Shown here: one piece after another, positions 35,361-42,506 of the stretch
Layout of the letters: every line of letters begins with the position of its first letter
How positions within the stretch are numbered: position 1 is the stretch's first letter
Assembly (NCBI GenBank): GCA_002428995.1
Contig: DIYJ01000007.1
Location: forward strand, 1 to 64,000
Length of the DNA: 64,000 bases
Direction of reading: 5' to 3'
From: Flavobacteriales bacterium UBA6057
Lineage (GTDB): Bacteria > Bacteroidota > Bacteroidia > Flavobacteriales_G > Salibacteraceae
Program-made: the position numbers and the translations under genes
Notes under the pieces: model-generated
Told to the model about the DNA's origin: nothing
Database searches by the model: none
The model's input: the letters and a program-made list of their open reading frames with translations, nothing else

Positions 35361-36259
35361 GAGTATTGGTGACTGGAGGTGCTGGCTACATTGGAGCAGC
35401 ACTGAGCGAAAGATTGAGCGGGCAGGAAGAAGTCTCTGAGATCGTTATCTACGATAATCTGAGTCGTGGCAATTACAACCTGTTCATGGGTGGACTGCAA
35501 AACCGTGAGAAACTCAGATTCATTGAAGGAGACGTATTGGATAGCCGGAACTTGCGCAAAGCCGTGCGGGAAGCTGATATCGTATACCATCTTGCAGCGA
35601 AAGTGACCACGCCTTTTGCCGATCAAAATGCTCATTTGTTTGAGCAAGTCAACCACTGGGGTACAGCCGAGGTGTGCTATGCGGTGGAAGAGTCCGAAGT
35701 GGAGAAACTTATCTTTTTAAGCAGTGTATCCGTGTACGGTTCCGGAGGTGATGTGAAAGACGTGAGTGCTCCTTTGAATCCTCGAACCTTCTATGGCATC
35801 TCAAAAATGCGGGGTGAAGAACACGTACTCCGGCTGGAGGACAAGAAGGATGTGAGAATCCTTCGCTGTGGCAATGTCTATGGCTATCATCCAAGCATGC
35901 GTTTCGATGCAGTGATCAACAAGTTCATGTTTGAGGCCAATTTCAAAAGGAAGATCAATATTCATGGTGATGGTCAGCAGCATCGGGCTTTTGTTTACAT
36001 CGATACGGTGGTTGATGAATTGCTTAGGGAGTTGAGTTCGGCTGAGCCGCCTTCTGTGCGAAATGTAGTGGAACATAACCTCCGTGTGATTGACATTGCA
36101 GAGATTCTTCAGCAGTTGGTGCCCGACATGGAAATGATCTTCATCAATCACAACATGAAGCTTCGGGAGCTGAGAATAGGCGAAGCACTTACCGATGAAG
36201 ACCAGAAAGCATTGCTTAAGAAGCGCTTACAGCTCTTTCAGGAAAAGCTGGCCTTCTGA
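35357..36259 (+). CDS. NAD-dependent epimerase/dehydratase (extended SDR)
   Basis: This 300-residue nucleotide-sugar modifying enzyme starts MRVLVTGGAGYIGAAL, the GxxGxxG Rossmann motif. Also present are DNLSRGNY, the YGISKMRGE active-site Tyr/Lys, and NVYGYHPSMRFDAVINKF with RAFVYIDT, as in UDP-glucose 4-epimerase relatives. The start overlaps the cysH stop by four bases; the open frame continues upstream inside cysH. Substrate is not predictable. Its link with iron uptake and sulfate reduction is unexplained. Confidence 0.85.
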   Translation: MRVLVTGGAGYIGAALSERLSGQEEVSEIVIYDNLSRGNYNLFMGGLQNREKLRFIEGDVLDSRNLRKAVREADIVYHLAAKVTTPFADQNAHLFEQVNHWGTAEVCYAVEESEVEKLIFLSSVSVYGSGGDVKDVSAPLNPRTFYGISKMRGEEHVLRLEDKKDVRILRCGNVYGYHPSMRFDAVINKFMFEANFKRKINIHGDGQQHRAFVYIDTVVDELLRELSSAEPPSVRNVVEHNLRVIDIAEILQQLVPDMEMIFINHNMKLRELRIGEALTDEDQKALLKKRLQLFQEKLAF

Positions 36260-36270
36260 TTTGAAGATAT

Positions 36271-36347
36271 AACCACAGAGGCCACTGAGTTTTGCACAAA
36301 GAACACAAAGAGGGAGACTCTGTGTCTTCTTTGTGCGCTCTGTGGTT
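36271..36347. repeat. Nested inverted repeat between convergent genes
   Basis: An outer perfect ten-base pair (AACCACAGAG / CTCTGTGGTT) encloses an inner imperfect stem (GCACAAAGAACACAAAGAG / CTCTGTGTCTTCTTTGTGC). There is no clear T-run. It lies between the epimerase and quinone oxidoreductase stops and probably folds into a long hairpin that ends both transcripts. Similar words are frequent between genes in Bacteroidota. Confidence 0.8.
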
Positions 36348-36362
36348 AATCAACCAAGCCTC

Positions 36363-37391
36363 TCATTCTTCCCAGGAGACCACAACCTTCCCAATCGACT
36401 GGCGCTTTTCGAGGAAGGAGTGAGCTTCTGCCGTTTGATTCAATGGGTAGGTAGCTCCAACATGTGGCTTCAAGCGACCGCTTTGGTATTCTTCATACAC
36501 TTCCTGCATGATGCGTTGCAGCAGTTGCGGCTTGTCCTCTGCGATGCGCAGCATATTGAGCCCAATGATAGACTTCGACTTCATCAGCAGCACCACGGGG
36601 TGGTAGATGCCAAATCCATAAGCTAGCTTCAGTTTGTCCAGCAAGTTGCCCTTGGTATCGCTCCAGGCACTGGCGCCAAAGCTCACCACGCGACCTCCAG
36701 AACCGAGTAAACTGAACGATTTGCGGAAATTCTTTCCACCTACGGGGTCAAAGGCCACGTCTAATCTATCCTTGCCAAGAATACTCCGGATGCTCGCAAC
36801 AAAATCCTTTTCACGGTAGTTGATCGGGTGGTCCACACCTATGGAACGGAGGTAGTCGAGCTTTGCCTCACTTCCAGCGGTTCCGAAAACAGTGCATCCT
36901 GCGTTCTTCGCAATTTGAACCAGTGCAGTCCCCACTCCACCGGCAGCCGCATGGATCAGCACTTTATCACCTTCCATCAAATGCACCAGGTGTTTCGCTC
37001 CATACCATGCCGTACAATACTGGGTAGCCAGTGCGGTAGCTTCGGACGGGTTGGTGCCGGTCGCCAATCGCACCACACCCGCTGATGGAACAAGGCAATG
37101 GGAAGCGTATCCACCAAACTTCGTGAAGGCCAGCACCAAGTCTCCCTTGGCTACATGCAACACATCGCTGCCCAGGGCTTCCACTTCCCCAACAACTTCA
37201 TAGCCCAGCACACAAGGCAACGGTGGACGATCGTTGTACAGTCCCTTCCGCGCCATCACATCCGCATAGTTCAGCCCAAAATGGGAGACCTTTACCAATA
37301 CCTCGTTTGATCCGGGAGTTGGTGTTGCAGCTTCCTGCATTTCGAAGGCATTTTCCGCGATGCCTTCCTTTACCAAGACCATTTGCTTCAT
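36363..37391 (-). CDS. Quinone oxidoreductase-like MDR family protein
   Basis: This 342-residue NADPH-dependent oxidoreductase has a GroES-like N-terminal domain (FGLNYADVMARKGLY, PCVLGYEVVGEVEALG) and a Rossmann domain with AAAGGVGTALVQIAK. FDPVGGKNFRKSFSLLGSGGRVVSFG fits the zeta-crystallin/VAT-1 branch. Zinc-binding cysteines of alcohol dehydrogenases are absent. It overlaps the 3' end of rsmI by four bases. Likely substrates are quinones or enones, unproven. Confidence 0.88.
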   Translation of the reverse strand: MKQMVLVKEGIAENAFEMQEAATPTPGSNEVLVKVSHFGLNYADVMARKGLYNDRPPLPCVLGYEVVGEVEALGSDVLHVAKGDLVLAFTKFGGYASHCLVPSAGVVRLATGTNPSEATALATQYCTAWYGAKHLVHLMEGDKVLIHAAAGGVGTALVQIAKNAGCTVFGTAGSEAKLDYLRSIGVDHPINYREKDFVASIRSILGKDRLDVAFDPVGGKNFRKSFSLLGSGGRVVSFGASAWSDTKGNLLDKLKLAYGFGIYHPVVLLMKSKSIIGLNMLRIAEDKPQLLQRIMQEVYEEYQSGRLKPHVGATYPLNQTAEAHSFLEKRQSIGKVVVSWEE

Positions 37392-38092
37392 TTCTTGTGG
37401 CGTTTTTCGAAGTGCGCTTTGCCTTCGATGATCAATACAATCTCTCCTTTGAATCCCTGCTGCGCCTGATCTGCGAGCTCTGCCAGTGTAGCGCGATGAA
37501 AGGACTCGTGCAGTTTGGTGAGTTCACGCACTACAACGGCCTGGCGTTCTTCGCCAAATACTTCGCACGCTTCCTTCAATGCTTTTTCGATGCGATGGGG
37601 CGATTCATACATCACCATGGTGCGTTTTTCTTCGGTCAGTTCCTGCCAGAAGGTTTGCCTACCTTTTTTCTGAGGTGGAAAACCCAGGTAAACAAAGCGC
37701 TCGCTCGGAAGCCCTGAGACAACTACAGCGGGGATCATGGCCGTAGGGCCCGGCAGGCACTCCACTTCAATGTCGTGTTCAATGCAGGCCCGCACTAAAA
37801 GATATCCCGGATCGCTGATGCCGGGAGTTCCCGCATCGCTGATGAGTGCCATGTGTTCACCTTGCTGGAGCCGGGTGATTAATGCTTCGGTGACCTTGTG
37901 TTCGTTGTGTTGATGAAAGGCTCTTGTTGGTGCGCTGATTCCATGGTGGGCGAGGAGCTTTCCGCTGTGTCTGGTATCCTCGCAAAGCACTGTATTTGCT
38001 GCCTCCAGCACCTTTAATGCACGAAGAGTAATGTCGTCTAAATTGCCGATCGGTGTGGGAACCAAGGTGAGTTTTCCAGCTGCCTCTGTCAT
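37388..38092 (-). CDS. rsmI: 16S rRNA (cytidine(1402)-2'-O)-methyltransferase
   Basis: This 234-residue enzyme methylates C1402 in the ribosomal decoding centre. Family motifs are clear: LVPTPIGNLDDITLRAL, LCEDTRHSGKLL, LISDAGTPGISDPGYLLV, CLPGPTAMIPAVVVSGLP and YESPHRIEKAL. It is a tetrapyrrole-methylase fold protein of slightly short length, lacking the longer C-terminal extension of some members. It heads a two-gene unit with the quinone oxidoreductase. Confidence 0.95.
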   Translation of the reverse strand: MTEAAGKLTLVPTPIGNLDDITLRALKVLEAANTVLCEDTRHSGKLLAHHGISAPTRAFHQHNEHKVTEALITRLQQGEHMALISDAGTPGISDPGYLLVRACIEHDIEVECLPGPTAMIPAVVVSGLPSERFVYLGFPPQKKGRQTFWQELTEEKRTMVMYESPHRIEKALKEACEVFGEERQAVVVRELTKLHESFHRATLAELADQAQQGFKGEIVLIIEGKAHFEKRHKK

Positions 38093-38179
38093 GGTTCACA
38101 AAGATGAGGTGCGAAAATCAATTGACCTCAGACAACTTTTCTGGCGCAATGAGCATCTTTAGAGGCAGTTTTGCACCTG

Positions 38180-38713
38180 ATGACGGATGAAGTACTGATT
38201 GAGAAGTGTTTGAAGCAGGATCATCGGGCTCAAAAAATGTTGTTTGACAGGTTTTCGGGAAAGATGATGTCTGTCTGTTTGCGCTATGGTTCAAGCCAGG
38301 AGGAAGCAGAGGACATTCTCCAGGATGGATTTGTGAAAATCTTCTCCAAGCTCGGCTCATACAAGGGTGACGGTAGCTTTGAAGGCTGGATCAGGCGCAC
38401 GATGATTAATACAGCGCTCGATCACATCAGGCGATCAAAGAATAAACCTGTCGACCTCGACCTGAGTGAGGCGGAATACCTCACCGGTGAAGACGAAAAG
38501 GTGTTGAGTCAAATGCGCACGGAAGAGGTTATGAAACTGATCCAGCAAATGCCTCCGGGATATCGGGCGGTGTTTAACCTCTTTGCGGTGGAAGGGTATT
38601 CACACCAGGAAATCGCAGAAGAGCTGGGAGTCACTGAAAGCACGTCAAAAACACAATATAAAAAGGCTCGTACCTACTTGATGAACATCATTGTAGAGCG
38701 ACAGAATATTTGA
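38180..38713 (+). CDS. ECF-type RNA polymerase sigma factor
   Basis: This 177-residue sigma factor has region 2 (HRAQKMLFDRFSGKMMSVCLRYGSSQEEAEDILQDGFVKIF, then FEGWIRRTMINTALDHIRR) and region 4 (MPPGYRAVFNLFAVEGYSHQEIAEELGVTESTSKTQYKKAR). I use ATG 38180 rather than an upstream TTG. CAGTTTTG at 38166-38173, one mismatch from TAnnTTTG, lies just before it, so the mRNA may be leaderless. The next gene begins one base after its stop and looks like its membrane anti-sigma partner. Confidence 0.92.
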   Translation: MTDEVLIEKCLKQDHRAQKMLFDRFSGKMMSVCLRYGSSQEEAEDILQDGFVKIFSKLGSYKGDGSFEGWIRRTMINTALDHIRRSKNKPVDLDLSEAEYLTGEDEKVLSQMRTEEVMKLIQQMPPGYRAVFNLFAVEGYSHQEIAEELGVTESTSKTQYKKARTYLMNIIVERQNI

Positions 38714-38714
38714 A

Positions 38715-39716
38715 ATGGAAGGCAAAGGTTTTTTAGAAGAATCGCTGAAGCAGGCTTTCGAGGCGCATGAAGCTCCCGTAAGGCCAGAGCTTTGGTCGGG
38801 TATTCAAGCGCAGGTAGCGGCTAATGCAGCAGCGAGTAGCGCTGCGGCTTCCTCGGCCTCAGCCTCAGCAATCTTTGGTAACGCGGCTACGGTTGTAGGC
38901 ATTGCCGGATTGATGACGGTGGCTACGATTTCTGAAGTTAGGATTCAATCCTCCGCTTCTGAATCTGTTGTTCCTGCAGTGGAAGAAACGGTTTCATCAC
39001 CGGCACCGCGCGTGATTGATGCCGTTGAAGAACCAGTCACAGAGGCGACAAGCGAGGCCACGGTAGCTTTTGAAGAGGTCATCGAAGAAGTTGCGCAAAC
39101 TGAAGCAGTTGAGCTTGCAACTTCTGATGAAGGCTCTGCGATGGAACCGGAGGTTTCAAACACGGCAGCATCATCAGATGAAGAAAACGTTCCTTCTGAT
39201 CAGCCACTGCCACAAGACACTGAAGTGGCTCACAACAGCCAAACCTCTGCACAACGTCCCGCTGAATCATCGGCTCAGCAACCTGCAAGTCAGCCAAGCC
39301 AGCAGGTCAACGCTGCTCCTCAACCTGCGAAGGATGAAGCGGCTGTGAAGGCTCCGGAACAAACCGAACCACAGTACAGTGCTCCTGAACCAGAGCGAAC
39401 AGAAGAGCAGGCAGAGCGAAAATCTGTTGCTTATTTCCCTCACGAGGCCATGCAGCCATTGACACCCAACGGTGATGGTCACAACGACTACTTCGAGGTA
39501 GATGCCCAGAATGTAGATAAGTTCAGCATCCGAATCTTTACCCGAGGGGCAGAAATTGTCTTTGAGTCAGATGATCCTGATTTCCGCTGGGATGGTCGGG
39601 ATAAGATGGGGAATCTTGTTCCTGCAGGAACTTATTACTACGAGATCATCGCCATAGGAACAGATGGCATTCCTTACCGGGAAAGGAATGCAAAAGGAGC
39701 GCTGAGCGTTTACTAA
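38715..39716 (+). CDS. Putative anti-sigma protein with gliding-motility-associated C-terminal domain
   Basis: This 333-residue protein has no signal peptide. The first 45 residues (LEESLKQAFEAHEAPVRPELWSGI) look like the cytoplasmic sigma-binding end of Bacteroidota anti-sigma proteins. One membrane helix (about 54-72) follows, then a long Glu/Pro/Ser/Gln-rich linker (about 80-240), then the CHU_C domain (PLTPNGDGHNDYFEV to DGRDKMGNLVPAGTYYYEI). This implies an N-in, C-out protein that presents a domain otherwise used by the type IX secretion system. It directly follows the sigma gene. Anti-sigma function is inferred from position and topology. Its last bases overlap the convergent M28 gene. 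Confidence 0.78.
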   Translation: MEGKGFLEESLKQAFEAHEAPVRPELWSGIQAQVAANAAASSAAASSASASAIFGNAATVVGIAGLMTVATISEVRIQSSASESVVPAVEETVSSPAPRVIDAVEEPVTEATSEATVAFEEVIEEVAQTEAVELATSDEGSAMEPEVSNTAASSDEENVPSDQPLPQDTEVAHNSQTSAQRPAESSAQQPASQPSQQVNAAPQPAKDEAAVKAPEQTEPQYSAPEPERTEEQAERKSVAYFPHEAMQPLTPNGDGHNDYFEVDAQNVDKFSIRIFTRGAEIVFESDDPDFRWDGRDKMGNLVPAGTYYYEIIAIGTDGIPYRERNAKGALSVY

Positions 39717-40972
39717 AGTTCTCCGGCAAAGGCTTTGATCAGCCTGAAAAACTCTTCATAATTCGTCAGCGGAAGATTTTCTGCCTTGTCCATCACATCG
39801 TGGTAGTACTTGTAATCACCACGCGTATAGATGAAAAAGCATGGAACCCCTTTCTCGTAAAAGGGATAGTGATCGCTGTTGTTGGATGATTTACGCGGCT
39901 TTACCTCCATGGGCAGCTTCATGGAAGTATTCAGGCTTTTCAGCAACTCAAACTCCTCGGTAAAGATGGTTCCGTTGACTGCTGTCAAACCTGTTTTGGC
40001 ATCACCCGTGAGATCAAGGTTGATCAGGAATTTAATCCGCTCCAGATCAAATGTTGGATGTTCTACAAAATGCTGGGAACCTACCAATCCAGCTTCTTCC
40101 GCAGCAAAGAAGATGAAGTAGGTGTTGAACTTTGGCGGGATCACCTGATAGCTGCGCACGAGGTCGAGCAACATGGCCGTCCCGCTTGCATTGTCACTGG
40201 CACCTGGGATGTAGTGATTAGCGCCCATGCGTCCCAAATGATCGTAGTGAGCAGTAAAGACAATCGAAGAATCAGCATGCTTCCCACCCACCATTGCGAT
40301 GACATTCTGCGTTGTATACGCCTCTATGAACTTTGTTTCAATGTTCAGTTCCAGCGTCTTGATCGGAGCCTTAACCCTTGATTTATCAATGGTGAGCACG
40401 GTGCAGTATCCTTCATGTCGTCCCACTCCCCACGTCAGTTTCTTTTCGGTGAGCACCACGTATCCCCGACAGTTCAGCGGATCTCGCTCGGCTGTCTTCA
40501 GCAGTTTTCCATAAGCTTCATGATCGGCATATTGATCGTCCAGTACCACGAAAGTGTTTTTCTTTTCTTCGGCTGACAGACCTTTTACTTCGGTCTTTCC
40601 GATAAGCATATCGGGTGTGAGCGCCAGGGTTTTGAAACTGCCTTTGGCCGCTTTGGAATTGGGCCCAACAATGAAATCGACTCCATTTTCTAGTTGTTGA
40701 CCATTCACTGTTGCCAGAATGGCTCCCGGGAAGGTGTTCACTGCCAGCTCCAGAGGCTGCAGATAGGATTTGCCTACAGCTAAAGCACCTGCCTTCTTCA
40801 GCTCTTCTACGAGGAATTCAGCGGCAATGGCATCTCCGCCATTTACATAACCTCTGCCGTGGTATTCAGGTGAGCAAAGGGTTTCGATGGTCTGGCGTAC
40901 ATACTTGATGTCTTGAGTGTAACCTGACAGTGCCAGAAGTGCCGTGATGGAGGAAAGAAGGAGAGATCGCAT
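39713..40972 (-). CDS. M28 family zinc aminopeptidase
   Basis: This secreted 419-residue peptidase has a short signal peptide (MRSLLLSSITALLALSGYTQ). An inserted PA-like domain (about 70-200) precedes the catalytic core: TAHYDHLG (zinc His and Asp-like pair), GASDNASGTAMLLDL (bridging Asp), FFAAEEAGLVGSQHFVEH (catalytic and zinc Glu), NLDLTGD and SDHYPFYEKGVP. It would trim N-terminal residues from periplasmic peptides. Its ATG overlaps the stop of the acidic coiled-coil gene, so the two form one unit. Confidence 0.93.
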   Translation of the reverse strand: MRSLLLSSITALLALSGYTQDIKYVRQTIETLCSPEYHGRGYVNGGDAIAAEFLVEELKKAGALAVGKSYLQPLELAVNTFPGAILATVNGQQLENGVDFIVGPNSKAAKGSFKTLALTPDMLIGKTEVKGLSAEEKKNTFVVLDDQYADHEAYGKLLKTAERDPLNCRGYVVLTEKKLTWGVGRHEGYCTVLTIDKSRVKAPIKTLELNIETKFIEAYTTQNVIAMVGGKHADSSIVFTAHYDHLGRMGANHYIPGASDNASGTAMLLDLVRSYQVIPPKFNTYFIFFAAEEAGLVGSQHFVEHPTFDLERIKFLINLDLTGDAKTGLTAVNGTIFTEEFELLKSLNTSMKLPMEVKPRKSSNNSDHYPFYEKGVPCFFIYTRGDYKYYHDVMDKAENLPLTNYEEFFRLIKAFAGEL

Positions 40973-41802
40973 CAGACAAATCTACGGGCCACAAGGTTGC
41001 GAAAGCTCTCCGTTACTTCACTGTCTTCGTCCCAGCGGTATTTTGATGCCAGTTGTTCATTCATCATTCGATCCGCATCGGTGCGCGAGCTGATGTGATT
41101 CAGTTCCTGCACGGCTTGCGTGAAGGCGTTCATGTCACCACCAAACAGCTCGTTGGCAAACAGGAAACGTTCGTTGATGCCCATGGCTTTTTTCAGGTCC
41201 TTCACACGTTGCAATCCAACTCTGTCCGCTACGGTGGTACCCGGCTCGGCCTGCTCTTGCACAGTCGGGCGCTCATCGATCATCATGTTCTGGCTTTCCT
41301 CCTCAAGGCTGTCCATAAGAGCCTCTTCAGAAGGAATTTCTTCGTTGGTCGCTGGAACTTCTGCGATTTCCTCTCTGGCCAGAGTCGATTCAACGGGCTC
41401 TTCCACAGGCTTGGGCTCAGGCGAAGAAGCTTCCATGGGTTCTTCCGGTAATGACTCTTCGGCTGGTTGAGCAAATGTTTCAGGTGTTTTTGCCACCGTT
41501 TCAGTAGGTACATCCGGGATTTCTTGAGACTCTTCAGCAATGATCTCTTCTGATGGAGTTTCATCGATGGCTAGAGGCTCTGCTGGTGCTTCGGGCTCTG
41601 GTTCCACGGCTACTTCTTCAGATCGAACTTCTTCGCTCACTATGGTTTCAGGCTGCTGAGCCGGAGTTGTTTCCTGTTCGTGGATCATTTCCTCGAATTC
41701 TTCCCAAAGCGCATCCAGGCTCTTTTTCAAGTTCCTGATTTCCCGCTCTTTTTGCTCTATTGACGTGGTCAGCTCGGTCAGCTTTTCTTTGAAATTCTCC
41801 AT
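40972..41802 (-). CDS. Acidic coiled-coil protein of unknown function
   Basis: From ATG 41802 the product has 276 residues. An N-terminal coiled coil (about 1-42: ENFKEKLTELTTSIEQKER) is followed by about 150 residues dominated by Glu, Pro, Thr and Ala, and a conserved-looking C-terminal domain (VGLQRVKDLKKAMGINERFLFANELFGGDMNAFTQAV and SSRTDADRMMNEQLASKYRW). I recall this terminal domain in uncharacterised Bacteroidota proteins, but no function. There is no signal peptide. Its stop codon overlaps the M28 start. The open frame to 41856 lacks similarity and is omitted. Confidence 0.7.
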   Translation of the reverse strand: MENFKEKLTELTTSIEQKEREIRNLKKSLDALWEEFEEMIHEQETTPAQQPETIVSEEVRSEEVAVEPEPEAPAEPLAIDETPSEEIIAEESQEIPDVPTETVAKTPETFAQPAEESLPEEPMEASSPEPKPVEEPVESTLAREEIAEVPATNEEIPSEEALMDSLEEESQNMMIDERPTVQEQAEPGTTVADRVGLQRVKDLKKAMGINERFLFANELFGGDMNAFTQAVQELNHISSRTDADRMMNEQLASKYRWDEDSEVTESFRNLVARRFV

Positions 41803-41897
41803 CCGAATCGGTTTTGAGTAGAACGTGTCAAAGATGGCAATTGCTATAGGTTGCATAGCTTTGACTTAAGTTTTCTTTTCGATCCTCCTGCTCAACA

Positions 41898-42506
41898 ATG
41901 TTTCTCGAATATACAGGCTCTACAAAGCACCGCTTCGGCTGGATAGAAGTGATCTGCGGTTCCATGTTTTCCGGCAAAACCGAAGAATTGATTAGGCGAT
42001 TGAAGCGGGCACAGATTGCGGGCCAGAAAGTGGACATCTTCAAGCCTGAGATCGATAAGCGCTATGACGATGAGGAAGTGGTTTCCCACGATGCAAACAG
42101 CATCCGCTCCACACCCGTAGAAAGCTCCGGAAACATTTTGATCCTTTCCACAGATGCCAAAGTAGTGGGCATTGACGAGGCCCAGTTTTTTGATGCAGAA
42201 CTGGCGAACGTTTGCACTCAGCTCGCCAGCCAGGGCAAGCGCGTGATTGTTGCGGGGCTCGACATGGATTACCTCGGCCGTCCTTTTGGGCCGATGCCCG
42301 ATTTGTTGGCCATTGCCGAATATGTAACGAAGGTTCACGCCATCTGCATTCGCTGTGGGTCGCTGGCCAATCACAGCCACCGGGTCGTGTCCTCTGAAAG
42401 GCTGATTGAGCTTGGGGAGAAGGAAGAGTATGAATCACTTTGCCGTGCATGCTTTTCCAAGGCGATGGAGGAGGAGAAGGACGAATCCAAAAAGCAGAGC
42501 TCTTGA
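41898..42506 (+). CDS. tdk: Thymidine kinase
   Basis: This 202-residue enzyme phosphorylates thymidine in pyrimidine salvage. The P-loop GSMFSGKTEEL, DEAQFFD, the lasso-region GLDMDYLGRPFGPM and zinc-binding ICIRCG and CRAC cysteines are all present, as in type II thymidine kinases. Its final TGA overlaps the likely TTG start of the MurF-alanine racemase gene. Confidence 0.96.
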   Translation: MFLEYTGSTKHRFGWIEVICGSMFSGKTEELIRRLKRAQIAGQKVDIFKPEIDKRYDDEEVVSHDANSIRSTPVESSGNILILSTDAKVVGIDEAQFFDAELANVCTQLASQGKRVIVAGLDMDYLGRPFGPMPDLLAIAEYVTKVHAICIRCGSLANHSHRVVSSERLIELGEKEEYESLCRACFSKAMEEEKDESKKQSS

